Part shown: piece by piece, positions 25,601 through 36,524 of the stretch
Layout: each line of letters opens with the position of its first letter
How positions within the stretch are numbered: position 1 is the stretch's first letter
Source of the DNA: Centrapalus pauciflorus
Taxonomy: Eukaryota > Streptophyta > Magnoliopsida > Asterales > Asteraceae
Reading direction: 5' to 3'
DNA: 64,000 nt
NCBI GenBank assembly: GCA_020465985.1
Contig: JAANYP010000383.1
Location: 764,734 to 828,733 of the forward strand
Position numbers and translations under genes: made by a program
The notes under the pieces: generated by a model
Database searches by the model: none
Seen by the model: only the letters and a program-made list of their open reading frames with translations
Told to the model about the DNA's origin: nothing

Positions 25601-27521
25601 ATATGGTACTACAAACACATTAACACAAAGTAGGAAACTTGAAGACTGATAATAGTATGTTAAATGACTTGATAACATAGAGAATGAAAGTTCATATTGA
25701 CCTTTATAGGTTATTTCTTCTGAAGGATCATTCAGCTCATAATGCCAACCTTCTTGTTGGAAAGTCTTGATGTCCTCCACGCATTTGGGAAAGAACACAG
25801 CATCCAGGTACACATCAACCAAGTTATAAAAATCCTACACCATAAACAAATTTATTTATATATAATTAGATTTAGGAGAGGCATCACCTACGCCTATTTC
25901 CAATAACTTGTAAAACAATGTTAACCTTTGTGTTTGTGGATGCAACAGGATAACAAGTTCTGTCAGGATATGTGAATGCATTTAGGAATGTGTGCAAGCT
26001 CCCCTTCAGCAGTTCAACAAATGGTTCTTTCAGAGGGTACTTTCTTGAACCACATAGCACACTGTGTTCCAATATGTGAGGAATTCCTGTTGAATCTTTC
26101 CTGCATTAATGGTAGAATGAAGTGAAAATGAGTATAATATGGTGCTACCATAAAGAATCAACTAATCATCTGCATGCTTGATAGGTGTTCCAAAGTTGTA
26201 GTCTTAAGATTATACCTTGCCATATTATTCGTTCCTAAAATCTCATTTAGTACTGGTGCAACAACCTCTAGTTTACGAGTTACCTATACTTGTTCTTTGC
26301 TGACTTTTGCATAGTGAGCTCTAATTCAGGAACAGATGGGATATTATAGCACAGTTCATGTTGTAACTCTTAAATTTGATACAATTCCATATATGTAGCA
26401 GCATATCATCCAATCATAAAGTTGACGGTATGAGATACATTCTTCGGTAACCACATTTTCCCATGTGGCATGCTCAACAACAATAAAAGGTACCATCCCC
26501 ACAAAATCACATCCTTGTTTTCCTCATTGTTTAGCATAAGAATTGAGGGTAGAAATTGGTGAAATGTTTTGGCGTCCACATACATACTTCATTAAATTAT
26601 AAAAACTAAGATGGATCACATACACACCAATAGGTAGTGGAGTACTCAATTGCTTCGATGCAATGTAACGCATGCGCGATAAAGATAGTATAGCCAACAG
26701 TTTTCCAGATTCTGAAAAAGATACTTACGGAGGAGTTCGAAAAACTACGCCAAAAACCTTGTTCTCATCGTCATTGGACACAGACATTACTTCACAACCG
26801 GTCTTCTTATGTTTATACAGAACAGCTGTCGACTTGCACTCCTCAATAAACTGCTCTGAGACCTTCTCAAACCCAAGCTTCTCGGCAACATCATCGTGTG
26901 CGCCAACAGCATCTGCAAGAAAACGATAAACCCTAAAATTAGCATTAGCAAGTGAAAATCACACAAAATAACAACCTAAATCCACTAAATTGGTCCACGA
27001 GTAACACCGTATACCCTCCGTGACGATAAAAGAAAATGTAAAACTTGGCTCCAGGACTCAAACGATTGAAATTTCAACAAATATCAAACTGTAACACGTA
27101 TGAAGCACAACTGAATATAATAAAAAGGTAATGTTGGTATAGGATTTGCAACAAAATCCATGTCAAATTTCGATTCCAAAAGTATGCGAAAGTATAATCC
27201 AAAAATATAGCTCCTTGTCAACTGAAGGAACATGAATTAGCAGTAGTAGTACTATGTCATACCAGGAGAGAACTGTGGCGACGAAGTTGCGATAGCTTTG
27301 GGGGATATATGAGAGAAGCGAGAGTTGAAGTGGAGGAGGGATGGTAAGGCAGTGGAGATGTGGCGGAAGTGGTGGCGGAGAGGAGAACGATGGTGGACGC
27401 TGGGGATAAGACGGTGGCGGTTGGAGGAGGAAAGACGATGGGAAGAACGAACAAAGGTTCGAATACATGGATGTGAAGTACATGAAGAGATAGAGCGAAG
27501 AAGAACAGCTCTCTCCATCAT
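16649..27521 (-). CDS. PREP: Presequence protease PreP, M16C zinc metallopeptidase
   Basis: Degrades cleaved targeting peptides and other short unstructured peptides in the mitochondrial matrix and plastid stroma. Nineteen exons on the minus strand: 27521-27263, 26912-26729, 26100-25926, 25834-25702, 25420-25350, 24742-24659, 23750-23660, 23413-22893, 22804-22640, 22541-22323, 22229-22102, 19686-19497, 18575-18492, 18392-18295, 17950-17686, 17611-17449, 17363-17183, 16962-16891, 16790-16649. The CDS is 3225 nt, 1074 aa, close to the Arabidopsis protein. About 85 residues of Ser/Arg/His-rich, acid-poor transit peptide precede the conserved start (DAVGAHDDVAEKLGFEKVSE). The inverted zinc motif HILEH is at 156-160, and the third ligand is Glu256 in VFNEMKGVYSQ. 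The C-terminal substrate-binding Arg927 and Tyr933 lie in RVRVSGGAYGGF. Two ATGs are adjacent (27521 and 27518); the first is used here. Introns hold a solo LTR and a tandem duplication. Confidence 0.95.
18814..19131. mobile_element. Decayed hAT-like MITE in PreP intron 12
   Basis: The left end AGAGTGGCAAAATGGG and right end TTTTTGCCACCTCTA form an inverted pair around GGTTGG/CCAAACC-type subterminal motifs. No convincing 8-bp TSD remains. Assignment rests on the form of the termini only. Confidence 0.4.
19652..20177. repeat. 260-bp tandem duplication spanning the exon 12 acceptor of PreP
   Basis: Copy A is 19652-19911 and copy B is 19912-20177. They are nearly identical except for a 6-bp duplication (ATTGAC) and a few substitutions. 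Copy A contains the first 35 nt of PreP exon 12 (19652-19686) and its 3' splice site. Copy B carries a second version of the same exon start and acceptor within intron 11, on the upstream side in the direction of transcription. Confidence 0.9.
21044..21359 (-). mobile_element. Solo LTR in PreP intron 11
   Basis: On the minus strand it runs from TGATAGAAAC to CTCGTATCA, so it has TG...CA ends with the inverted TGATA/TATCA. It is flanked by the 5-bp duplication GTGTG (21039-21043 and 21360-21364). A TATA-like TTTATAAATAAAGG lies internally. No gag/pol or second LTR is present, which fits LTR-LTR recombination. The family (copia or gypsy) cannot be told from the LTR alone. Confidence 0.8.
24185..24349. 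mobile_element. hAT-like remnant in PreP intron 6
   Basis: ACCGAACCG/GGTTTGGTTTT-type motifs lead up to a right end TTTTGTACACCCCTA resembling the CACCCCTA termini of better preserved elements here. The left terminus is not identified. A poly-C tract is nearby (24077-24087). Confidence 0.35.
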
Positions 27522-27931
27522 CAATGGAGGTAAAGAAAACTGGGATGTGGTTACAGACGGCGAAAATGGAGTTTATATGTGTGGTGGCTTGGAGAAAACG
27601 TTGCAAGATTTCCATGGCTTCTTTTTATTTTTGTTTTTATTTTTTATGGTTTTGGTGATGTCCGTTTGGCCGAAGAACCAAATAATCAATTATTCAATTT
27701 CCTTTTATTCTTAAAAAGTAACTAATTTGCTGATAATAATAATGACTAGTTTATTAAATCATGTATTAGACAGATAACTTAATAAAAATTAATTTTAAAA
27801 CTATATAATCTATGAAATATTAAATATTAATATTAAATTCAATATATTTTATTATAATTAATTTATGTGTAAATCATTTAAACAAAAAAAATATAATTAA
27901 TTACTTTTAAGTTTATTATTATTATTATTAA
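27522..27931. other. PreP 5' flank and promoter region
   Basis: The 5' leader and promoter of the minus-strand PreP gene should lie here. A plus-strand open frame overlapping exon 1 is an antisense shadow. No convincing TATA box was picked. Confidence 0.4.
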
Positions 27932-28300
27932 TAGTGTGTTTGGTTTGCGTTATGAACGAGAATATTAGCTTATTACGTTACAATAACGTAAATAATTATT
28001 GCAAAGTGTTTGGATTGCATACGTAATAAGTGATTATTTGCGTTTAAAATTAATCTTACCATATTTTTTCATAAGTTAAAAATGTAGCTTATTTGCTTAA
28101 TAAATAATTATTTGGTCATTTACAAGTTTAAACACAAATTCGAACACTTTAAAAACTGGTTATTTGATAATTATGATAGCAAACAGCAAAACTTAAACCA
28201 AACATTACATTTTTTACAACACTTTTTGTTACATCTATTATCTGATTATTAGTTTCCAAAACGCTACAACATTTTTTCAAACGCAAATCTAAACACCCTC
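27932..28300. mobile_element. PIF/Harbinger-like MITE, about 370-bp family, copy 2 (inverted)
   Basis: Opposite orientation to copies 1 and 3. Left end TAGTGTGTTTGGTTTGCG, right end AAACACCCTC, flanked by TAA at 27929-27931 and 28301-28303. The body matches the reverse complement of 2223-2594 over its length. Confidence 0.78.
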
Positions 28301-28303
28301 TAA

Positions 28304-29719
28304 TTAATTAATGTTTTTTTTAAATTTTGTTGGTTGTGATTTTTATGGATCTAACTATAATTTTATTTTAAAAAGGATTTAAATCAAATTCCTAAAATTT
28401 ATAAGTTAAATATTTAATATTAAACTTAGATGTACCCATATTTTAATCAGAGCTAGCCCTGAGCAAGGTTAACACTAGCAATCGTCCAAGACCATTAATC
28501 ATTAGGGCTCGTCTTCAAAAAATATAGCATATATTTAGGTATATTAACAATTAAACAATGGTACTGACTTGCAAATTTTCTAGTGTTAACATTGTTTAAT
28601 TATAGGTTTTTTGTTGTTAATTTATCATTTTTACTTGAATTTTTCTTGTTTTGAACACACACACACGTATAGGACCTCTTTTAGGTTTTGCCCGATGCAC
28701 AAAAAATGATTGGACTCGTCCTGCTTTTAATACTAATGACATTTCATTGGATACACAAAATATTCGATTCTAATTTAAAATTTTCAATACTAATATTACC
28801 CTCAACACTGATTAATATGGGAAAGAATTTTAAGCAAAATTTATGTTTTATTTAGTGATTTTAATGATAAATTATTGGTTATAAATGGTTTACCGGTACC
28901 CCAGTCTAACATGATATCTCAATGATCTTGAATATATATAATCATTTGAGCACCATTTTTATATATACAAGCTTTGAACAAATATAAATAAATTTTCAGT
29001 GGATTCATTGCATTCATAGGTTTAATATAACATAAAATTCATTAGATTGATCGCATTCAAGCTATGTAAATATGTTATCTGTAACATGCAAATGTGTTAA
29101 TTGATGCTAATTTGTTAACATTTTATTAGTGTTCACCGGTGCTTACTATTAATTGATGTTTACTATCCGAATCCGACTCCGAAATTTCAGATAGTTTCGG
29201 CTCAGATTTTCGGATTTTTATTTCGGATGCTCATAATCGGATTTTTATGAACGCTCCTAGTGAAAAGGATCGTAACCATAATTTTTATACAACCACATTG
29301 ACGAAAATTGTAACTTACCCTTAATATTGTTACTATTAATTTAACTTTTTACATATTAACTTATTTGTTTCTCAAGTTTCTTATATCTTAATATATCTTT
29401 TGGTTTAAATTACAGACTTATTTATTTTTTATTATAAATAATTGTATTAAGTTAGAATGTCGAAATGATGTTCTAATCCTTCGAGGCTTTGGCTCTGGGA
29501 TACATTTTTGGAAGTTGCGGTGGCTTCTGTAGAGTTTTGTTTATTTGCTTTCTTGTATTTTCTCTTGATGCTTTTTTTCTTTGGTCTAGGAAAGTGTTGA
29601 GATTATGGTTTCTGTTGTTTTGGTTTTGTCTCTGCCTCAGAGGCTTCCGTAATATATTGTCTTTTCTGTTCTTTAATAAACTTGCTTTTAAAAAACAGTT
29701 GCAATCCATTTCCTTTTTA
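28304..29719. other. Intergenic, no gene recognised
   Basis: Mostly AT-rich. A short stretch at about 29165-29262 with TCCGAA/TTCGGA motifs ending GAACGCTCCTA may be a hAT-like remnant. A stretch at about 29490-29690, rich in CTTTTGT and ending near TTTAATAAACTTGCTTTTAAAAAA, looks like the 3' end of some retroelement, but no TSD was found. Confidence 0.4.
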
Positions 29720-30850
29720 GTTTTTTTGAATGAAAAAATACAAACTATTTTATTTAGTAGTTTTTCTAATCAAAAGATTTTGGACCTTAAACTTTTATTA
29801 TTTTTTTCAAACGAAAAAAGTTACAAATCATTCATGTTTTAAGGTTTTCCATTTTTTAGACATAAAATATGGAAACCAATCTATTTTTATATTTTTTTCC
29901 GCACCACAAAATTCATCTCATTCCAATTTTTGTTTTGGGAAACGAAAAAACTATGAATAAATCGGACTTCAGTTTTTCCAAAAAAAATTCCTAGTTTTTC
30001 CGAACAAAATCATTCTATTTTATTAGTTTCTCCGAACGTAAAAAATGCGAACTAACATGTTTTTGAGTTTTCCCAAAAAAGGTATAGTCTATAGCTTTTC
30101 GTTCGGAAAAACTAAAAAACGTAATGGTTTGTAGTTTTTTAAAATTGGAAAAGTTAAAAATGAAATGATTCAAAGTTTTGTCGTTCAAAAAGACTAAAAA
30201 CGAAATGGTTGATAGCTTTTTATGCTTGAAAAATAAAAAAAACATAAAAACTAAATTATTCGTAGTTTTTTCCGTTAGAAAAACTAATAAAGGTTATTTG
30301 TCAAAGTTTTTAATTCGTAGCTTAGTCACTACATTCTAAGGTCTGACTCTATCAATTCACTGGACATCGACCTCCAACGATGCTTTATAAATTATAATTG
30401 TTGGTTCAAAAAAACTTAAAAAAGAAAATGATTTGTATTTTTACGTTTTTAAAAACTTAAAAATTGAAGAGTCCATAGTTTTGTCACTCAGGAAAATTAA
30501 TGAAATGGAATTGTTCTGTTCGGTCCGATAAAACTTAAAAACAAAGTAAATTATAGTTTATTCATTAATTATAAATCAAAATGTTTCGTAGGTTTTTCGT
30601 TTGAAAAAAACTAAAAAACGGTATGGCTTATAGTTTTTAAGTTTGGAAAATGGAAAAGTTTAGAAACCAGAATGGTTTATATTTTCTTATTCTATATAAA
30701 AATTAACGGTTTGAAAAACTAAAAATTAAAATGACTAGTATTATCTCATTCAAAAAAATGATTTGTATTTTTACGTTTAGAAAATCTTGTAAAGAAATGG
30801 TTCGTTTTTTTTTGTTTGGAAACACTAGTATCGAATTGGTCGAATTTTTT
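29720..30850. repeat. Degenerate tandem array, unit about 40-50 bp
   Basis: The region repeats variants of GAAAAACTAAAAACGAAATG followed by GTTNATAGTTTTTNCGTT. Clear successive units run from about 30085 to 30300 and recur near 30400-30500, 30590-30690 and 30760-30850. The units are diverged and vary in length. Open frames here (TTTT/Phe-rich) are artefacts. It does not resemble a known gene. Confidence 0.55.
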
Positions 30851-31047
30851 GGTTTATATAATACATAATCATAAATAAATAATATTGTATTATAATAAAT
30901 AAATAAGATAAGTATGTTTAACTAAACTTTTTAACTTGATATAATTGTTAATAATAATAGCAATAAATAAAAAATTGGTAATTTATGTTAAAAATATATA
31001 TTAAAATATAGGAACTTTACTTAACAAATAAATTAATATATAAAATG

Positions 31048-31094
31048 TAATAATAATAATAATAATAATAATGATAATAATAATAATAATAATA
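31048..31094. repeat. (AAT)n microsatellite
   Basis: About 15 trinucleotide units with one interruption, in intergenic AT-rich DNA. Confidence 0.95.
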
Positions 31095-31199
31095 GAGCTA
31101 AAGACAAAGAATTATGTGAACAATTAAAACTAAAATGACTACAAAATTTAGCAACCAAAAAAATGATGATAAAAATAACAAAATGATCATTATAAAATA

Positions 31200-31869
31200 G
31201 GGATAATTGCGTAAAAAACCTTCAACTTGTCAGTTTTTTGTGATTAAAACCCCAAACCATTTTCCGTTGCATAGAAAACCCTGAACTAACTAAAAATCAG
31301 TAAATCAATGATTTACCAATGAGTAACCGGTTATTAATCCTACGTAGACCGGAAAATAACCTACGTGGAATAATTTTTAATTGTTGAAACTTGAAACCGG
31401 TTGCCAAGTATTACACATCATTTAAACTCTCGTTGGTGATGGAATCCCGTTTAAAATTACAATAAAAAATTATCAACAGGGGTATAAATGGTGTGTAATA
31501 CTTGACAACCGGTTTCAACAATTATAATTTATTCCATGTAGGTTATTTACTGGTACACGGTCAATTTCTTTACACCTGGGCAGCAGCTCATTCCAACCTT
31601 ACTCCGATTATTTCGTATTAAAAGAATTATCTCTCCCCGTCCACTTACTCCTTTTCTTTTGCCGTAGCTTTCTTCCGAAAGACGTAAGCATTTCATTCAA
31701 AATATCATACTTAGAAAGGATTAATAACCGGTTTCAACCAGTTATATATTGATAACAACCTTAATTTACTGAATTTTAGTTAGTTCAGGGTTTTTCATGC
31801 AACGAAAAATGGTTTGAGGTTTTAATCGCAAATAACTGACAAATTGAGAGTTTTTTGCACAATTATCCC
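31200..31869. mobile_element. Mutator-like (MULE) non-autonomous element, 9-bp TSD
   Basis: Long terminal inverted repeats of roughly 110 bp each: the left begins GGGATAATTGCGTAAAAAAC, and the right read inward begins GGGATAATTGTGCAAAAAAC. Shared internal phrases include AAACCATTTTCCGTTGCAT and CCCTGAACTAACTAAAA. A perfect 9-bp TSD, TATAAAATA, is at 31191-31199 and 31870-31878. A second inverted pair (AAACCGGTTGCCAAGTATTA / AATACTTGACAACCGGTTT) lies further in. A unique stretch near 31575-31690 is less AT-rich than the arms. No transposase. Confidence 0.88.
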
Positions 31870-32649
31870 TATAAAATATTTAACGATTTAACTATTAAAG
31901 TTAACGGTAGAATGAATAACTATTTCTATAGTACAAAGTGAACATAATGACTATTTATGTTGTAAAATTGAAACAACAGATACCAATATACCATGTCTAT
32001 AATTTTACCGACCATTTGTGTAACTTACTAAAAAAAATTAATTGCCCTTAATTTGGGATCAAGATCTCTGCTCGTGGTTCCCACAGCAAGTAGCTGTCGT
32101 CTAATCAGACATAAGTTCTTCAATAGGTACGGTTGATTGCCGAAAACTCACCAATTGTCCGATCCAACGGTCATAAGTAATCCTCGTGAAAAACAATGCA
32201 CCAGCAATTTCCCAGATCCAACAACTTCTTTTATTCCCAAGTTAATTAGACTTGGTCACTAACTACCCCTTTTCTTTTGTTTTTTTTAAATAACATACGC
32301 CTTTTCCAAAACACCAAAATTTCATAGCAATTACCATTATTTTATTCCCCTCAAATGTTAGGACTTAGGATATGTGCAAAGATACTTATTATGACTTAAA
32401 TTTGTTATAATGCATATATATATTTTTTTTTGACAAATTTGACTGTAATAATTTGTTTTTATGGAAAACTTTGAAATTCATATTTACTTATGATAATTTT
32501 ATAACAAATGTAAATATGTTTAGTGATAATATTTGATTTTAATTCTTAATTGCGAAATAGATTTCGAAACATAACTATAAAAATCTCTTTAAATAATAAA
32601 AGCATATAATAATGGGTGGAATGAATATGTTGTTGTATAATACATTCAT

Positions 32650-32931
32650 TTTTTTTAACATCAAAAGGTAGAACCCACCAGGAGCTTTAACAATGCCATC
32701 ACCCCCGAAAGGCACACCTGCAACCTTTTTAATCAACCAGAAAGCTAGCAAGAAACTAGTAAAAGTTTACAAAGCAGAATACAAATTCAGAAATAAGAGG
32801 AGAGGTAAACAACCCACAATGACCACAAAAGAAACTTACAATTAGCTCTGAATTTAAGCCACAAGAACTGGTGTGTGTGCAAATCATCTTTAATTGAAGC
32901 AACATCGGGACTTCCATTGTTGAACACCTTC
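32650..32931 (-). mobile_element. 5'-truncated LINE-like insertion, 15-bp TSD
   Basis: Perfect 15-bp duplication GTATAATACATTCAT at 32635-32649 and 32932-32946. A T-run follows the left copy, i.e. a poly(A) end on the minus strand. The minus-strand frame near the 5' end reads SIKDDLHTHQFLWLKFRANC, which resembles the C-terminal tail of plant LINE ORF2 proteins, followed by a 3' UTR-like stretch. Only the last 0.28 kb of the source element was copied. A truncated non-LTR insertion is the best fit; a processed transcript fragment is the alternative. Confidence 0.65.
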
Positions 32932-33778
32932 GTATAATACATTCATGAAAAGCCATATTAGCTGACAAACAAATGCAATATTTAAATATAAAAATTCTAA
33001 ATTATAATAAAAAAATATAATAACATAGGCTGATCATATATTTATTTCAATATAGAATGCATAATCAATTACAATTTTATGGCTCATCATAACTATATTT
33101 AATTCATTTTAGTCAATTTAATAGTTGCGTGTTGTGAAATATATTTAAACATTAAATAAGAAATAATATATGATTCTATTGCATCTATGGAGAAGCAACA
33201 TGTGCATTGTTATTTGTTATGACTTAAATGTAGTTTTTTTTTTCCTATCATGTTTCTCGTTGTTCTTTATTTTTGACATCTTTTTAAGCATGTAACCTCT
33301 TTTTGCGTTCATTTGATGCTTTGTTATGAATGGTTTGTTTGAATGCAGTTTGTTTATGAGTTCAAATAGATTTTGCTGGTCCACTTAGTGCTGCAATGGA
33401 AGGGATTTCGTGCTCTCATCCATTGATGGGCATGTCATAACAGGGGTAGTAATTGTCTAGATCATGTTTTACTTGACTACTTAGTATGTGGTTATGCACA
33501 TAACTCATTTAGTAAATTCTTACTCGACTACTCATATTATTTATCTTTTATATTTATTAATATCTATAGATATTATTATAAATAATGAATTATATTTATC
33601 TTTTATTTTAGTTTAGAATTAATGAAATGCAATTATATATTTATGTGGAAGGTGGTAATGACATTTGACAATTTGTGTTCTCTTCTATTATATAGATTTT
33701 AAAAATAATAAATTGTAATTATCTTTTTAGGTGGAACATGGTGATACCATGTGACAATTTATGTTTTCTATTATATAA

Positions 33779-34275
33779 CTAGTTTATTTACCCGTATAAT
33801 ATACATATTTGTTTCAATGGTTATTATTTTAATAAATTAAAAATTTTAGAGTAATTGTAGAATTCGATGATAAACGGTACAAACTTTAAAATATTATGGA
33901 AAAGAGGTGGCTAAATATTAATTTTAAATATTATAGATTATATCAATATAATGAATGAGAAAGCATATTAAAATTCATAGTTTTATTTATAATCAAGAAC
34001 AATACATACTGAAATACAATAAATTATTAATTTAATTAATAAATTAACATCAACTTTTAAAAATCGTAATTTTCATTTACAATTGTCGTATATAACCATT
34101 GCAAAGAGATTCTATTACCCCAGGGTTGTTAACAGAAATTTTAAAACAAGGTAACTATAATAAATTGTAATTAATTATATATAAATTTTTTTTAAAATTA
34201 CACGTATCAAATGAAGGTTGTGTCAATTGGCAATCTAGTTAAGTGTCATTCTATTTACTATTTTAATAGTATAGA
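33779..34275 (-). mobile_element. Small non-autonomous Helitron
   Basis: Minus-strand 5' end TCTATACTATTAAAATAG at 34275, preceded by A. The 3' end CTAG at 33779 is followed by T, with the short palindrome GTATATTATAC just inside. To its left, 33650-33778, is another related 5' end (TCTATATAATAGAAGAG at 33701 on the minus strand), so partial copies are stacked here. Confidence 0.75.
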
Positions 34276-34855
34276 TAAATTTTGTCAATTACGGAGTTAG
34301 TCTAAGTCATTCCTTGTTTAGTGTTGAATGAAATCATTAAGAGGTGGTTTAACTTTTGAACGAACTTTTTAATGATTTCGTTAAGAACAAACAACCACTA
34401 TGTTTTTTTTTTTTTTTTTTTTGATATATTGCCATGTTTCTAAATTTACAATGAAATTGTTTGCATTTAAATAACGGCCGGTATATGGTGGATATTTTAC
34501 CATTCAAAATAATAACTTGATGTCTATCAAAATAAGATTGATACTTTTGGGTTGCAATATTAACTTAAATAATTAAAAGGACATGAATGTACATTCGATG
34601 AAAGATGAAGGCGGTCGTGTGTATATTTTACCTATTCTTTTTAGTCTTCATCAAGCCGACTTTAACCTCTCATTCCCATTATCCTTCCTTCATCTCAGGC
34701 GCTTAAGTAAAACGACACTGGTTCGTCTCTCCGGCGAGGCCCTCCTCCTCATTCTCTCCCATAATATGACGACACCGAGTTTCACGGATGAGAGAAGAAG
34801 ATAAAGGAGGAGAGGAGAGGAGAGGAGAGGAGTTATCATCGATACGGATTTCAAG
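34276..34855. other. 5' flank and leader of the RBP47-like gene
   Basis: Contains a T-run (34403-34422). From about 34600 it becomes pyrimidine- and then GA-rich, ending in (AGGAG)n just before the ATG, as in plant 5' UTRs. No firm TATA box. Upstream short open frames (34583-34804) overlap the leader and look incidental. Confidence 0.45.
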
Positions 34856-36491
34856 ATGCAGCCAACCAACGGCAGTAGCGGCGATTTGACTCAACAACAG
34901 CAGCAGCAACAACAACAACAATGGTTGGCGATGCAGCAGTACCAGCAACAACAATGGTTAGCGATACACCAGTATCCCGCGGCGGCGGCTGCGTCAATGG
35001 CGATGCATCATCCAGCAATGATGTACCAACAACCAACGCCACACTATATGCCTTATTATCAGCAGCAACAGGCTCAACAGTACCAGATGCAGTCTCAACA
35101 ACAACAAAAAGGCAATCAGATTCAGAGTACGAGCGAAGATAATAAAACGATTTGGGTCGGCGATCTACAACACTGGATGAATGAAACGTATCTTCAATCG
35201 TTCTTCGCTCAGACCGGCGAGGTTAGGGTTTTGACTTTTTATATCGCGGTCTTTCTATTATTGTGCAACATTGATTCTTTATTCAGTGAATATATATATT
35301 TGTCGTTTGTTATTATGTTGAATATATTTATTATGGTGTAATTCAGAAACAAGAGTACAATTCAGTAGCAGTACGTAACTATTCCTCCATTCCAAAAAGA
35401 GAGATCTTCACCATGCCAAAACTGGACTTCTTCAAATACTATGTTTGTATATATTTTGTTTTAATGTAAACACCAAGATCATTCTATATATGATTAATGA
35501 ATTTGTGCTAATTTCAGACATCTCATGTAAAACTGTCTCTCTCTTTTTTTTTTTGAATGGAGGGAATATTTTGAATGTCTAATTTAAATGAACAACATGA
35601 GTAAATTTGAAGGTTACATGATGTATTTAAATTTTTTATTATGTGAATGATCATTTCCATGAATCTTGTTCTCTTTGTTCTGTCTGTAAAGCATATATAT
35701 AAGTACTTAAGTAGGATGTTAATTTTTTTCCCCCAACTTCAGAGTTTAAAAATAGAACTTAATGTTCTAAAATATGAGAAACATGAGGTTTAGGATACCA
35801 TGAATTTGGTGCATCTAAAAGGGTATTATCAGTGTTCTTTTTCTTATTAAAAATATTTTGTATTGATCTTGACTACTACTGCTTATTCTATAGCTTTGTA
35901 AGCATGATGCTTGATCTTGTATGGTAATATGTATTTTTGGGCACTCGATATCATGTTGGGGTTGAAATTATCGATAGGTGTGACTTAGTGGTTGAGACTA
36001 GGGCTGCAAACGAGTCGAGTCAAGCTCGACCTCGGCTCGATAGCTCGACGAGCTTCAAAATGTAGACTCGAGAAGTACTCGAATCAGGCTCGAGATCGGC
36101 TCGAAAAGCTCGAATTTCTATAAATAAATTTTGAGGTCGTTTTTTTGGCACATAGCTGGAGTTTGAACTCCATAAAATCTCAGCTCGAACCTTGAAAAGC
36201 TCGAATCGATGTGTAGATACATAAGACTTGATACTCAAATTACTTGACAAGCTTGACATAATATATAAACTAATACAAGGCTTGATAAGCTTGTTAAAAA
36301 CTCGAGTCGAGTCAATTAAAGCTCGAGCTCGGCTCGTTAATTTTTTTGAGCTCGAGTTTTTGGCTCGGGCTCGAGATCGAGATCGAGTTTAATAAAAGCT
36401 CGGCTCGTTCAAGCCGAGCTTGAGTTTCGATAAAAGCTCGGCCTGTTTGTAACCCTAGTTGAGACGGGGATTCTCAAAGAAGGTCTTGAGT

Positions 36492-36524
<33 letters not shown>

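Noticed and set aside
27252..27714. Several frames on both strands around PreP exon 1, including a 150-aa and a 129-aa frame
   Set aside because: Only the minus frame joining MERAVLLRS to exon 2 continues into PreP; the others are shadows of the transit-peptide exon.
29490..29715. LINE-like or retroelement 3' end ending in AATAAACTTGCTTTTAAAAAA
   Set aside because: No TSD, no protein similarity that I could name, and the boundary with the degenerate array is unclear.
29489..30245. Phe/Lys-rich frames of 76-117 aa
   Set aside because: Products of T- and A-rich degenerate repeats.
34703..35042. Leu- and Val/Ala-rich minus frames over the start of the RBP47-like gene
   Set aside because: Antisense readings of the CAA/CAG (Gln) repeat region.
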